Origin: Sweltsa coloradensis
Lineage: Eukaryota; Arthropoda; Insecta; Plecoptera; Chloroperlidae
NCBI GenBank assembly: GCA_024449915.1
Contig: JAMZAV010003072.1
Location: forward strand, 62,001 to 126,000
Length of the DNA: 64,000 bases
Direction: 5' to 3'
Shown in pieces: positions 51,691 through 63,880 of this stretch. Positions within the stretch are counted from its first letter, which is position 1, and every line of letters starts with the position of its first letter. A model generated the notes under the pieces. It was not told the origin of the DNA. It saw nothing but the letters and a program-made list of their open reading frames with translations, and searched no databases. The translations under genes were made by a program, and so were the position numbers.

Positions 51691-53219
51691 GCTTTAAAGT
51701 CGGTATATCAACTTGGAAAAACTTTTAATATGTTAAAGGTGTTGATGTTTTAGAACGTTGGTTAAAAGGGAAAAAATCCCAAAAAATTCTGCTGCGCTCG
51801 GCAGCGATTTTAGTGGTTTTCCGGCCGAACGTGGAATGACGTCATTGTACGCCCGGCTCGCTGGCTGACTTGAGCTTCGTATGCGCGCTCGGTCCCCCGC
51901 CCCGCATAAAGAGATAACATTGCAGTATAGTATCATCATTCAATAGTGCGGTGAAAGAATGTGCATCAGCTGAAGTAATAGTGTAATAATATCAATGCTA
52001 TATTATAATGGTGTATGTTAGTCTAAATATAAAATGGTGATCAAGTGCAGGTGAATATAAAAATAATAATAGAAAATAAATTACACAAACAGCTATCATT
52101 TCATTGGTTTCCAAACTGTGATAAGTTATCATAAGCATACCAGCAACTATTGTCATAGGCCTACTTGTCTTTATTTTTCATAAAAAATATTTATTTTATA
52201 TTTTTCCGTGCACATTTTGTCCTAATATTGTGAGCAAATGCATGTATAGCTATGCAATAACCATCATATGTAGAATCATTCAAAATCAATGATAATAAAC
52301 AGTCATTCTTTATAGAAGAGCGTTGTGCGCGAGTTTCACCCAACTTAAGCCCCAAACCATCTAGCAGACAATCACATTAGAAATAGAACCTTCCTAACAC
52401 GACTGTACATGACACAAGCTCGCACTCACATTTATCTGAGCGGTCGTAAACACCCAGCGCGCAATCTGTGTTGTATACGTGATAAGTTATGCGATACTTG
52501 AGGATACTTCTTTCCACGCACTTACCAACGCACTCGTATTCAAACAAATACATATCATTTCTAATAAAGAAAACACAGATGACGATAGGGTGAGATGCCA
52601 ACCCCCCCCCCCCCCCCCCCAAACACACATATCACACATTCACAATATGAATATTATATTGCTGCATGAACGTACTGCTAAAACGTATATATCAATAAAT
52701 GTTTCATATTTGGTACCTAGATCATAATGTAATGTGAATTTGACATACAAAATAACATGTTTTACACAGGTGCCCTAGAATCTTACCACAAAGAAAGACT
52801 CAAGTATCTTCCAAAGCGAGTTCACTATCCATACGAAGGAATAGAAGCACGTGGTATACTCGCTATACTTGATCATAATCATCATAACTGATAATAATTC
52901 ATCATCATCATCATATCATCATCTTCATCATAATTGGTGCTCTACAAACGAAACGCACAGCTGCGAGAAATCGACTGATTGGGTCTTGAAAGCCGAGTAC
53001 TTCGTAACGCGAGCCGGCCGCGGACCGGCTACACGCTCGGGTCGACTCGATGAGTGGCCGTACAGTGACGTCATTTTTAGGCCACTAGTTTTCGTGCAGT
53101 GATATTTTAAAACTCTATTTACTTAGCAACCAGATGTCCGATCAAGCTGCATCTAAGATCTATTTCCGTGAAATTGAATGGTTCAAGATATGCTATGAAG
53201 TGCTACCAAGATGAGATAA
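51691..53219. other. intergenic stretch, simple repeats
   Basis: A C run of 18-19 bases lies at about 52602-52620 and a CATCAT-rich tract at 52865-52930. A GC-rich patch at 52990-53050 holds several CpG. No gene recognised. Confidence 0.5.
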
Positions 53220-54055
53220 CCGACGACTACAAAAACTTGTAAAAAGTCAGCCAAGCATTTCACATTCAAAATGATTGGGATAAAATAACAAGACAAGCCA
53301 CCTCAAAGTGTTGAGATATACTTGAAGAGCCAAGCAATGTTTCATCCAGTAGTTGTGCCCTTCAAAGTTTTGATATCATTTCGCCCAGTGACTAACGCCA
53401 AGCGATAGATTTCAACGTTGTGTATACCTGTACAAAACATTAGGAATCAAACATAAATTACAGTAAATTTATATTAATCAAAGCATTCAAATATATAATA
53501 AAGAACACTAATAAAGCTTGGCGCATTGAAAGAAGGTTCTACCCTTTCTGCACGCTCTCCGTTGCGTAGCCGTTAGCCACGTCCTCCCCCCTCCCCCCCC
53601 CCACTCCTCGACAGATATCAATTACCTAAACGCCATATATTTTCTTTCCTGTTGTAAGTCAATTTAAATTATTGTGCTTATCAAACAGTCTTTAGTGACG
53701 ACCTCTTTTTAGGAGGTTCTACCCTTGCTGCACGCTCTTCGTAGTCAATGCGCCAAGCTTTATTAGTGTTCTTTATTATATATTTGAATGCTTTGATTAA
53801 TATAAATTTTACTGTAATTTATGTTTGATTCCTAATGTTTTGTACAGGTATACACAACGTTGAAATCTATCGCTTGGCGTTAGTCACTGGGCGAAATGAT
53901 ATCATAACTTTGAAGGGCACAACTACTGGATGAAACATCGCTTGGCTCTTCAAGTATATCTCAACACTTTGAGGTGGCTTGTCTTGTTATTTTATCCCAA
54001 TCATTTTGAATGTGAAATGCTTGGCTGACTTTTTACAAGTTTTTGTAGTCGTCGG
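53220..54055. repeat. large palindrome, 310-bp arms
   Basis: Arm 1 (53220-53529) and arm 2 (53745-54055) are near-perfect reverse complements, from CCGACGACTACAAAAACTTG to CTTGGCGCATTGA. The 215-bp spacer carries GGTTCTACCCTTTCTGCACG and GGTTCTACCCTTGCTGCACG; a third copy lies at about 54345-54383. Confidence 0.9.
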
Positions 54056-54473
54056 ATTTCATTACTTTTTTAAGTTTGGCGCTATAGCTACTAGTTGTTA
54101 TGGATACAATAAATTCGTTGTTAGTAATCCATCAATTAAAACAAGGTTAAATGTTAAGTATTTCCTCCACCACTATAGCGCCGATTAAATATAGGTTGCA
54201 TAGATATTTAATGATTCGTCCACCACTTGCACTCACGGCACACGGCAGATATCAATTGCCGAAAAGGCATATTTTCTATTTGCTGTTAAAGTAAATATAA
54301 ATGATTGTACTTGTCAAACAGTCGGTATTGACCACCTCTTATTAGGAGGTTCGACCCTTGCTGCACGCTCTCCGTTGCGTATAGGCATTTGCCACCCAAT
54401 ACTTTTCGACAAATGCCTGGCTCGCCGTCCAGACATCGTTTATCTACATCTTTCTTAAACTATAAACAAAACA

Positions 54474-54520
<47 letters not shown>

Positions 54521-54975
54521 CACGCACGCACACGCACCACTCCCATTTCCCGCGGCCCCGCCGCTGCACTCGCTACGAGACCCACATTTTACTTGACGTG
54601 GTTGATCTTTGAAATAAAGCAATGGAATTATAAAAAAGCTGGTTAAAATAAGACTATTGGTTTCCAAGACTAATAACACGCAGTCTATCTATTTTTCTTT
54701 TCTTTTACGTATATCTAACAACAATTATTTACGTCAAATGTTCAATATGAAATTGCCAATTTGCATGACTCCCTCCCCGTTAACTTTTTACACTTTTTTT
54801 TCTAAAGGTTTTCGAAGAACTCGTAGTTCAATAGCCATGCAAAGTTTGAATGTTGTAGATTCATCCGTTCGTGCACAATCGTTGTTTTTGTTAAATTGGC
54901 AAATTATATAGTAGGAGGAGGAGGAGGAGGAGGAGGAGGAGTAGTAGTAGTAGTAACTAACATACTGAAAGTGAT
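54056..54975. other. intergenic stretch with microsatellites
   Basis: GA repeats at 54478-54517 and a GGA/GTA repeat at 54913-54955. No gene recognised. Confidence 0.5.
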
Positions 54976-54984
54976 TTTAAGCAT

Positions 54985-55740
54985 GTTTCAACCCACGTTT
55001 TTACCCAGAAAAGATGGTCTCACCTCAACCAAATTGCTAAAATATGTTACTTTTCTCTATTTGAATCGCACTTGAGATATGGAATCGAATTTTGGGGAAT
55101 ATCGACTCATATCGACAAGGTATTCATCACGCAAAAACGAGCAATCAGGGCATTATGTACCCTTAAGCCGACGGAGCATTGCAAACCCTACTTTATTACA
55201 CTAAACATTCTTACCGTTACATGCCTTTACATTCTCAAGTCAATTTTAGCCATAAGAAAAAACATCCACACTCTCACACTCAACAGTGGCATACACACCC
55301 ACAACACAAGGAACAAAAATAACCTCCATCTTAACCAATATCGTACAAACCTAGGTCAAAAAAACTCTGATTATTTGAATAAAACTCTATTCAATAAACT
55401 CCCCCAATCAATAAAAAACATAACAGAACACATCAAATTCAAAAATGAACTAACTAAATTCCTAATACAAAAGGCATACTACAGCATAAAAGACTTTATG
55501 ACAGACAGAACTACCTAATAATTGCTATATTTTATTATTAGTAGGAGGTACCATATAATAGGCTATAGGCCTATACTATTTTGTAAAATACGTACCTATA
55601 TTATATTATATTAATACTTATGTAACAACTAGTCTATGTTTAGCAAAAATGGACTACACGGTGAAAACTGTTATAAACTTTAACTGTACTTTGTATTGTT
55701 ATTTGTTGTCCAAATAAATAAATAAAAAAAAAATAAATAA
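54985..55740 (+). mobile_element. LINE 3' end (CR1/Jockey-type RT C-terminus)
   Basis: Open frame from about 55010 to 55518: [38 protein letters not shown] and LPQSIKNI, the usual C-terminal module after the RT thumb. Ends in an AATAAATAAATAA-type tail at about 55711-55740. Heavily 5'-truncated. Different subfamily from the copies at 38-45 kb, though the modules are alike. Confidence 0.82.
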
Positions 55741-55917
55741 TATGTGTTGTCAGGTACCCAAACCCCCACGATTGAGATAGTTTTTAACTTCATGTCACAT
55801 CCCGTGTTGCCTGTGCGATGCGCCGAAAACGGCCCAACTATGCTTGCGGTATAAGGTGCTGGAGTGTCTAGCGCATGGCTGCTTGGCTGCGGTGCGCTAG
55901 CGCGCACCTAAATTCCT

Positions 55918-56285
55918 TTAACTTGACTATAGCTAAAATAGTTTTCTGAAAATAACAGTTGGTACCTATACGAAATTTTTTGTCAAACGGTACAAATACG
56001 AGTTTGACAAAAAAATTCGTACACCAACTATTATTTTCAGAAAACTATTTTAGCTAAAGGCCTAGTCAAGTTATAGCTAGGCCTAAAGGTGTTTAGAAAC
56101 TATGTCCAGAAAACCGATTCTCAAAATTTAATTTTGAACTAGATTTGTATATTAGCCCACACTTTTGTCCAAAAATCTAAATATAATTTCCAAAAGTGAG
56201 GTTATGTCCCGCCCAAAAAAATTCACATTTTGTTCTGTTATTTTAAAGGCCTTCTTTCATTGAGCAAACTTTTCAGACATTCAGG
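55918..56285 (+). repeat. dispersed 300-bp repeat, copy 3, with palindromic start
   Basis: 56001-56285 matches 3710-4030. The preceding 55918-55987 is an inverted copy of its first 70 bp (TAGCTAAAATAGTTTTCTGA and its reverse), so the left end forms a hairpin. Confidence 0.75.
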
Positions 56286-56301
56286 ATTTAGACCTAGCCT
56301 A

Positions 56302-57025
56302 GCCGGTACTTTTTCGGTTGGTGCGGTCAAACATTTTAAAATACTTTTTCACCATTAAAAACAATCAGAAACCACTTCAAATGAGAAATAAATATTATAG
56401 CGATTCATTATAAACAATTTATTTATTAGGGTACATTGTGTAATGTGTTCTTTGAAAATACACAAATATCACTTCAAATAATACAGATTGTTAGCTACGA
56501 CACTTGCACAATTCACACCTTGTTAAAAGTGATTTACGCTTAGGCCATGCCTGCTTCATTTTACTTAGCCGTACCAACCTATTTTCACTTATACTCCACC
56601 TACAACACATTTAACGTCGCTATTTTAAATATAAAGGACTTAAAACGCAAAAGGACTTTCGTTTAAAATGGAGACGTGAAAGGTTTTGAAGTTTTTTGTT
56701 GTTACTAGGCCTATAACAGCAAAAATGAGATGATTACCTATATTTTGGATTTTTTAATTAGGCCTAGGCCTATGTTCTTGTAAGGTTATTGCAGTGAGTA
56801 CAACATCTCAGCACGCGCCTAGGCCGCGTTATACACCTTGCTACTTAGACCTAGTACATTTAATTATAAAACAAAATGAAATGAAACATGTACGCCTAAG
56901 TGAATTTTCCAAAAATATAAATCTCTATTTATAACATAGGGCTATACCTATCATTTGAAGTTGTTTTTATTGGAGAAAAACAGTGTTTAAAAGTTGGACC
57001 GCACCAACCAAAAAAGAACCGCCTA
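56302..57025. mobile_element. TIR element with GGTTGGTGCGGTC ends
   Basis: The left end CTTTTTCGGTTGGTGCGGTC is inverted at the right (GACCGCACCAACCAAAAAAG with a one-base offset). Inverted repeats are about 35-40 bp. No coding sequence and no clear target duplication. Confidence 0.65.
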
Positions 57026-59218
57026 GCCTTCCTACCTAGAGTGCACACCTTAGAAGCTCTAAGCCTCAGTAGTGTAACCTCCATCAAATGTCATAATAAA
57101 GGTGCGTCTGAAATCGACTTTTTGCGCGAAGTCTGCTTGTCTAGTCGACTCGTTAGTCGGAAGTGACGTCATGTAGTTGGTGTCCAAATGTCGCTATGGG
57201 GTCATTTTCTCCACTAACTGGCAGGTTGCGGACGGGACATTTAGAAATTTATAATATTCATTAAAGTGTGACAAATATCCAAAACATAAGTGTCAATATA
57301 CTTTTTCTAATGTTCAGACACCACCAAAGCTGAAAATTAGGATAATTAGGAGAAAAAAAAATTGATGGGTTAAAAAAATTATTTGCATGAAATGCGGGCA
57401 CAAAGTTCATGTTTTTAAATCAACATTATACTATAGAGCGCTCCATCTTCTCATGTCCACTCTGGCGGCGAACGCTGGAAACGCGCTAGTGAGGATAGAA
57501 TCTACACATGCTATCCTCGCGCGTAAGAAATTAACTAATTGAGATAAGAATTGTGATGTTCTATCGCGCACACAACAAACAGCACCTACATGGAATCTAG
57601 TCTTCAACATCATATTTTAACAGAAACATAATTCATTCCGTGAAAAAATGCATTGGAGACACTGAAAACGTAATCAAACGGCGACTGTTACCAACTTAGG
57701 CCTACCCCACTGTCATTTTGTTTGTTACACATTTCGTTTCGTTGAATATTATCTGTCCACAATCCACCTACCCACTTGCCATTAGAGTGTATATTCTGAA
57801 GCCACTTATTGGAAGATAAGTGGCTGAACACATGCACTGATTCGTTATTTCGTGTAAGGAATCTACAAGAAATTTTACGGAACAAAACACATTCCCTCTC
57901 ACTTGGGTAATTCAGTGAATCTTAATAAAGAGTGGTTTTAAATTTTAAAATATATTAAATTCATACCTAGTTGAAAAGACTAATTCTTTTGGGGGGGGGC
58001 TTAAAACAATAACCCCTAATTATATAAAATAAAGGGGGCAAGTCCAGATTTCCAAACCCCCAAACCCCTTGGGGGGGGATCAAACCCATGCCCCCAAAAA
58101 GCCACCGGACCGCGGTAGTGTACTTGTTGCGAATTATTGGTGATTTTGATATATAATATAGTAATTCAATTCTTTTTAAATCACCACTCCCATTTTTTAA
58201 AAGTCCGCCCCGGGCCCAGGGGGAACCAGGGGTTTAAATTCCTGTTTTTGTTTGCAGATTTTATTGGTATTTCGAAATCACAATAAAACAATCAAATCCT
58301 CCAAGAGTGGGTGAATAAGGTTTAAAAATTTAAGTTTTGCTTTTTTATAGGGGGCTACCAGTTCCGAAAAAAAAATTAAGCCAAGACATGTTGACTTGTT
58401 TTTCCCAAGTTTTTTTATTTTGGTGTTTTGTCCAGTAATTGTTTTTATTTTGCTTTCTAATAATTTAGGAACCCATAATGTACTGTTTTATTGTTTCACT
58501 TTTCCAAAAAGTTGAGTGGCTTTATTTTGTTTTAAATTTAAACGCTTTTGTGTACTCAATATTGCTTACATTCCATTTAGGCCTATTAAGTTTAAGAACA
58601 AAACTAAAATTTTGCTTTGATTTTAAAAAATTAGTAATTTATTGATATTATTTCAAAGTATTTGGACTCTGTAACGTTGTACTCGGAATAATCTACGGAC
58701 AAAAAAAATAAGCGGTTTATTCAAGTCTACTTCAGGGGCGCCGACAGATATACCCGTGGTATTTTATTTAATTATAAATCTGATAAAAATCTATAAAAAT
58801 ACTAGAAATACTTTAAAAAATAAATACTAGTTTAAATTTTCATAATGACCCATGAACCTATTCTTTTCCCCAAAACCTTATTTTTTACACGTGTTTTTGG
58901 TGGATATGGGTGTTTACAAAGGTATCCTCCCCGGGCGGCCATGACGGTGCTACGCCCCCCCGACACAGCGCATTCTCTAGGTGATTTGAGTCCTCTATAC
59001 CAAACAAATTTCTGAAAAAGTTTAAAATTTTTTTTTATCGATTTTTATATTTGCTAAATATCTCATTCCCAACTACTGAAGATTGGGAAAAAATCAATAA
59101 GTTTAAGACTATCGGAAATTATCAAATTTCGTTTTGAGATGGGGCGGGGGAATGCGCACGGGACAGTTTTTTTTTCTCCATAGGGTATAAATGTAATTTT
59201 TAAATTATTTTTTTAAAA
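57026..59218. other. intergenic stretch, no gene recognised
   Basis: Contains G- and C-rich patches (57990-58110, 58905-58965) and AT-rich sequence. A minus-strand frame at 57885-57688 is open for 65 codons, but I see no family signature. Confidence 0.45.
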
Positions 59219-60828
59219 TTAAAAAAATGGTCCAAATACAAATTCTCTACGATAACTTATTTTTGCAGTCTTGGGGAGGAACGCGTTCCTTTTCTTAGAC
59301 CAGGAACTTGTAACGTCAGAGTTACTATTTCTTGGGAACTTGGAACTAGGGTTGCCAACTCTGATCACGGGAAAAACCGGCCTTCCATGTAAATTCATGG
59401 GAAGGGAAAGGGACCAAGCACAGGGGGTTTGGGGGGCCCCCCAACTATAGCGCCGCAGGCGAAAATTTAGAAATTCAGCTTTTTAGATTGCATTTGGTGC
59501 GTTTTAGAATAAAGTGGTTGGCTGGATGATGTACCAAACAAAACAATGTAGTTTTTGTGCAGTCAAAACTGGAAAACCACCAAAAATAAAAAAGTCACTG
59601 AGGTAATAGTCCTAATAATATTACATCCGCTGATATGCCGAGTATTCATAATTCGAGTAGGCAATGGTCATATTTTTATTCATAAGTAATTTCGGCCTAA
59701 TAAATTCCAAATAAACCACAAATAATTTTTTTTGTCTTAATTTCAATTTGTCATCATCACGATTCTCAAAGCAGTAAATTAATATTACGTAAACAGCATT
59801 AACAGATTTAAAGGAATTATGATCAATTAACAAGTTTACTTCTTAATCGTGAATGAGTATTTAGCAGTTGATCTTGCTGCTTGTAGGAGAGTCTTGTTGG
59901 ACTTTATTTTTTCGCGGAGAGTCAATTTCATCGTTGGATTTGTGCACAAACTTCCCGTATGAACGGCATTGACAGTGGACTGCAGTGCAGTGTGGCAGTC
60001 TTTGGCCAGCCTACTGCCTTGTTCGCTGTCTGGTGAGGGGGTTGGCGGGTTAGGTCAAGGGGAAGTGGAGAAGAGCAATGTTTACTAATTAAGTGGGATT
60101 TGGGATTTGGGATTAACGAATTTAACGTTCCTTTATAAGTTCCTTTCGCCGTCGTAATCCCGTCGAATTCCAGTAGGCCTACCGCCTACCTAATATCGTA
60201 TAGGCCCTACCGGTACTGCAGTATCAAAAATGTCTTGTGACATCTTGTGTTTTCGAAAATGGCGCCACCCTCGTAGGATGGCCTGGGACTCACTTTAATA
60301 AGTAAAAGTAATGATAAATTAACTCTTATCACATTTATTATTATTTAAATCTGTGATGGTAGGCCTATAAGGAACATGAAAGGAACGAAGAACGTCTCAG
60401 TTCCTATTTTTTTTAAACAGGAACGAGGAACGTCTCAGTTCCTTTTTAGGCAGCTAAGTAACTTAACTTTTCAAAGTTCCTTTTTTGTGGGAACGTGCCC
60501 AAGACTGTATTTTTGATTCAATCTCTTTGCTGTAGCCAAAGTAATGTGCTTGACGATCAATCGGTGGAGGATCTCCTGGCAGTGTGGCGAGATATGCTGT
60601 ATTTTTAAGTAATCTTTCAAATTGAGGGTTGTCCATTGCAATAAATTTATTTTTTGTCATTGGCGCTGGCTTGAACATGTATTTAACCGTAATTCTATCT
60701 CCCACAATTTCAATGACTTGACCTGAACACCATTGGTCGTCGTAAAGTACGGCAATCCAGGTTCCTTCAGAAAATAGGATCCATCCAGCAGGTATGGGTC
60801 TTTTCCTTCTTCTTCTTCTTCTTCTTCT
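59219..60828 (-). pseudogene. unidentified ORF (about 119 codons) split by a hAT-like element
   Basis: Minus strand 60828-60508 joins 59257-59219 when the hAT element and one target copy are removed; the frame stays open to a TAA. It starts after a stop with an Arg run, then RPIPAGWILFSEGTWIAVLY, DDQWCSGQVIEIVGDRITVK, YMFKPAP, and DPPPIDRQAHYFGY. The W-x-A-V-x-Y-x-D-x-x-W-x-x-G-x-V pattern resembles the SH3-like barrel of Tudor/Agenet domains. Function unknown; it may be an exon of a host gene or part of an older transposon. Confidence 0.5.
59266..60507. mobile_element. hAT-like element, TSD TATTTTTG
   Basis: CAGTCTTGGG...CCCAAGACTG between perfect 8-bp repeats TATTTTTG (59258-59265 and 60508-60515). 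The subterminal regions carry repeated GGAAC/GTTCC motifs. Inside is a GCCGCAGG-family repeat (about 59418-59580). No transposase. Confidence 0.88.
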
Positions 60829-61954
60829 TTAAAGTCATGACCTCTGAACTAATTTTAATTCCATCTGGCCAGTACAATATATATAGTAGGCCTAGGCCTA
60901 CATAATAAGTAACATGGTGTTTGGTAATTTGTTGCAGTCAAAGCACATTTCTTCCAAAAAAGATTTTTCTTGGGATTTCAATTTTTTTCAACTTAGGCCT
61001 AATATTTGTTTTTAAGAATGGTTTACCCTAACATTAAAACAAGAAAACAGAAATATCATGCATCACTACATTCTTGTGTTAAAATCTAAGTCCGAACATT
61101 TATTCCGTCCGCACTCGTTCAAGCCTAGATGCGGACGGGACACAATTGATAAATTCCATAAAAAAATAATTTACCAACAAAATTTGTATAAACTTTGTGT
61201 ACTTCATTACAAATATGTAAATGTAAATAAAAAGAATACAAAAAATCAAAAGTCTAGCTTTAGTTTTGATGGAGTTTTACAAAAGATTAGCTGGTAATCT
61301 GGTTCTCGAACTTAGCAAATTATTTAAAAAAAATATATTTTCATGGGAATGTAGCCTAATATTTTTTCAAAATTTTGGTGTTTTAAGTATACAGACACAC
61401 ACACAATAATAATTAAAAAAGAAATCATCAAAAAAATACACTCACTGTTATCAAAATCGAAATCCGAAAATTTGTCCTGTCCGCACCCATTTTCCGATAA
61501 AATGTAGGCCCTACACATATCATGACTTTGTTGCTTGGTGTGCCAAAACCACGTTATATCTTTAGGCCTATATATAATACTAAGATTCTTCAGACTTTCT
61601 TCCTTAAAATGATATAGCCTACAACATGAGGTAGTATGGTACAAAAAATATTTTGCAATTTCGGTTTCACATTAGTGGAGAATGACCCTAGGCCTAGTAG
61701 GCGTGTTTAGTCTGCTAATGTAGCACCCGAGCGTAGTTGCCGAAAGTGCATGCTTGCAAGCCTACTTTGCCTGCTTACAAGATGACGGGGCTATAGAAAT
61801 AATTTGTAGAACTGATTGTATTCAAACAGATAGATATTCAGTAGCCTACAATTTCTTGGCTGTAGGCCCTATCAACCCTTGAAAATTGTGTAACAAATCA
61901 ACTCGCACCCGTCTTTTAGTACTCGCTCCTAGCGGGAAGGTACTTTCGGCGGGA
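60829..61954. other. intergenic stretch, no gene recognised
   Basis: A pair of short related segments in opposite orientation (about 61060-61140 and 61440-61500) share TTATTCCGTCCGCAC-like sequence. Confidence 0.4.
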
Positions 61955-62110
61955 AGGCAAGGGGGGTTTGGGGGGCGGAGCCCCCCAACAATAGCGCCGC
62001 AGGCGAAAAATTTTGAGGTCAGGTTTTATTAAGAGCGTTTGGTGCGTTTTAGGATAACATAGCGGGCTTAATTCAGTACTGAAAAACTTCAGTATTTCTA
62101 CCGTGAAAAC
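61955..62110. repeat. dispersed G-rich repeat (GCCGCAGG family), copy 4
   Basis: GGGGGGTTTGGGGGGCGGAG, CCCCCCAACAATAGCGCCGC and AGGCGAAAAATTTTGAGGTC, then GCGTTTGGTGCGTTTTAGGA. Matches 28570-28690, 31385-31510 and 59418-59520. Confidence 0.75.
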
Positions 62111-62612
62111 TCGTAAACCACTTGCAGATAAGATAAGATAAGAACACTGATGGTACAAATCATATGCGCCGCATCAACAAAATGCCCAATGACTTATGTT
62201 CGCGATCGCGTCTTACAATAATGTGTCTGGCTGTTTACTAGGGATGACGAAACCCGACTTTTTTACGACCCGGGTACCCGTCCACATTACCCGCGGGTTA
62301 CCCGGGTAGTAAAACAAAAAAATCGTGTGGGGTGTCTAATGAACTGTGAAGAAACGCGCTCATCAATTAACGTAATATCTCAGACGTAATGCTGTTCTAT
62401 AAACAATGACGTGCCGATGAAGTAGTATTTCATAATCACGAAAGAGGAACAGCAGCGGGCCGTTAAGATAACACTGCCCTGCTTTATAACTTGTCACAGT
62501 CAAGTCAAGGTCACGACTCACGATGCGTTGGCTCGGGGCGCGGGAAGGGGGGGACTGGAGCCCGAACGAGAGTAAACAAGATAAGGAAAGATTTATCACC
62601 ATGGGTGATAGC

Positions 62613-62928
62613 TAGAGATAAGTTTTTTTAGCGTTTTAGGTTTTTGATGCAACAAAATGCTAATTTTGACGATTCAAAATGCTAATTTTACTAAAAATAA
62701 TGTTTTTAATGCCTATTGAGAACTAGTTTAGTAATGTATTCTAGCATTTTATGTGACTATATTGAATTGAAATGTTCCTACAATTCATCATTTACCAGAA
62801 TAAGTTTAAGAAACACCCTACATTTAGGGTTTTGGTGGAAAAGAAACCAATTGATGCTACAAAATGCTAAATTTGTCAAAATTAATGCTAAATTTTCTAA
62901 ATTTAAGTGCTAAAAAAACGTATCTCTA
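62613..62928. mobile_element. hAT-like MITE, TSD GTGATAGC
   Basis: TAGAGATAAG...CGTATCTCTA between perfect 8-bp repeats GTGATAGC (62605-62612 and 62929-62936). Both ends carry AAATGCTAA or GCTAAAAAAA motifs. Confidence 0.87.
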
Positions 62929-63321
62929 GTGATAGCTTTTAAGTTTTGACTTCTAGCAGATTGAAAACATAAGTGATGTTGTGGTAATTATTTACGCGGT
63001 ATAACGCTCTGGAAAGATCGAACAAGTGGTAAGCCAGGAGGGGGTGGGGAGGCATACTCAGCACACTGCCACAAGTCGGCGGCATGAATCGGCGCTCGAT
63101 TCAAATTCTCGCAAAAACGATATTTTGAAGCACGTCCATAAAAGTTACTCGCAAGAGCCAAATTGTCACTCGCAAAATGCGAGCGTGCGAGTGGGATTTT
63201 CAAGGGTTGGGCCCTATATAGTTCGCAATACGATATTCAATTAGCCTATTATTAGCAACAATTAAATGGTGTGCAAGCTAATTAATAGGCCTATTAATTT
63301 TTAATTTTTACAAACATATAT

Positions 63322-63880
63322 TTGGATGAGCGTAGCGAAGATTCCATTTCTACACTGGAGAAAAAAATCCGGAATGTTTTTTTTTCTTTTCTTTTTTTTT
63401 GTATTTTTGTCTGTTAGTCCGCACGATTCCGGCTAAACCGATACTCCAATTGCGATGAAATTTTATGGAGGCCTTCGAAATCTCTGAACTTAGAACTGCC
63501 ACGTTTTTGAGCGCAATCGAAAAATTATTTCTCATTAAAATCACAATTTTACGATTTTTTTCGATTTTTGAAAAACTTCTTCTACTTAGGCCTATAACAC
63601 CTACCTACATGCTTTATCCGATTGTTATGATTTTTGCTCAGAACCTTTATTTCATGAATTAAGATATTCGTGTGAAATTTGAGCGCAATCAAAAGATTAT
63701 TTCTCATGAAAATCGAAATTTTACGTTTTTTTTCTTTTTTAAAACAATTCTTTGACTTATACACCTAGCCTACATGCTTTATCCGATTGTAATGATTTTT
63801 TCACAGAACCTTAATTTTATGAATTAATAGATAAGTGTTAAATTTGAGCGCAATCGAGAAATTATTTGGTAATTATGCCG
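63322..63880 (+). mobile_element. Helentron-like (HINE) element D, 3' end not seen
   Basis: Starts TTGGATGAGCGTAGCGAAGA and matches element B in reverse orientation, including the block CGAAATCTCTGAACTTAGAA and the tandem units with GCTTTATCCGATTGTAATGA. No CCTAG end was found before the window closes, so it is truncated or continues outside. Confidence 0.65.

Noticed and set aside
52377..52727. Frames with poly-Gly or poly-Pro
   Set aside because: Produced by the C run at about 52602-52620.
54389..54646. Frame with a long Arg-Glu repeat
   Set aside because: Produced by the GA microsatellite at 54478-54517.
62238..62330. TAGGGATGACG with GGGTACCCG motifs as a complete hAT-like element
   Set aside because: It looks like a left end, but no matching right end or 8-bp duplication was found.
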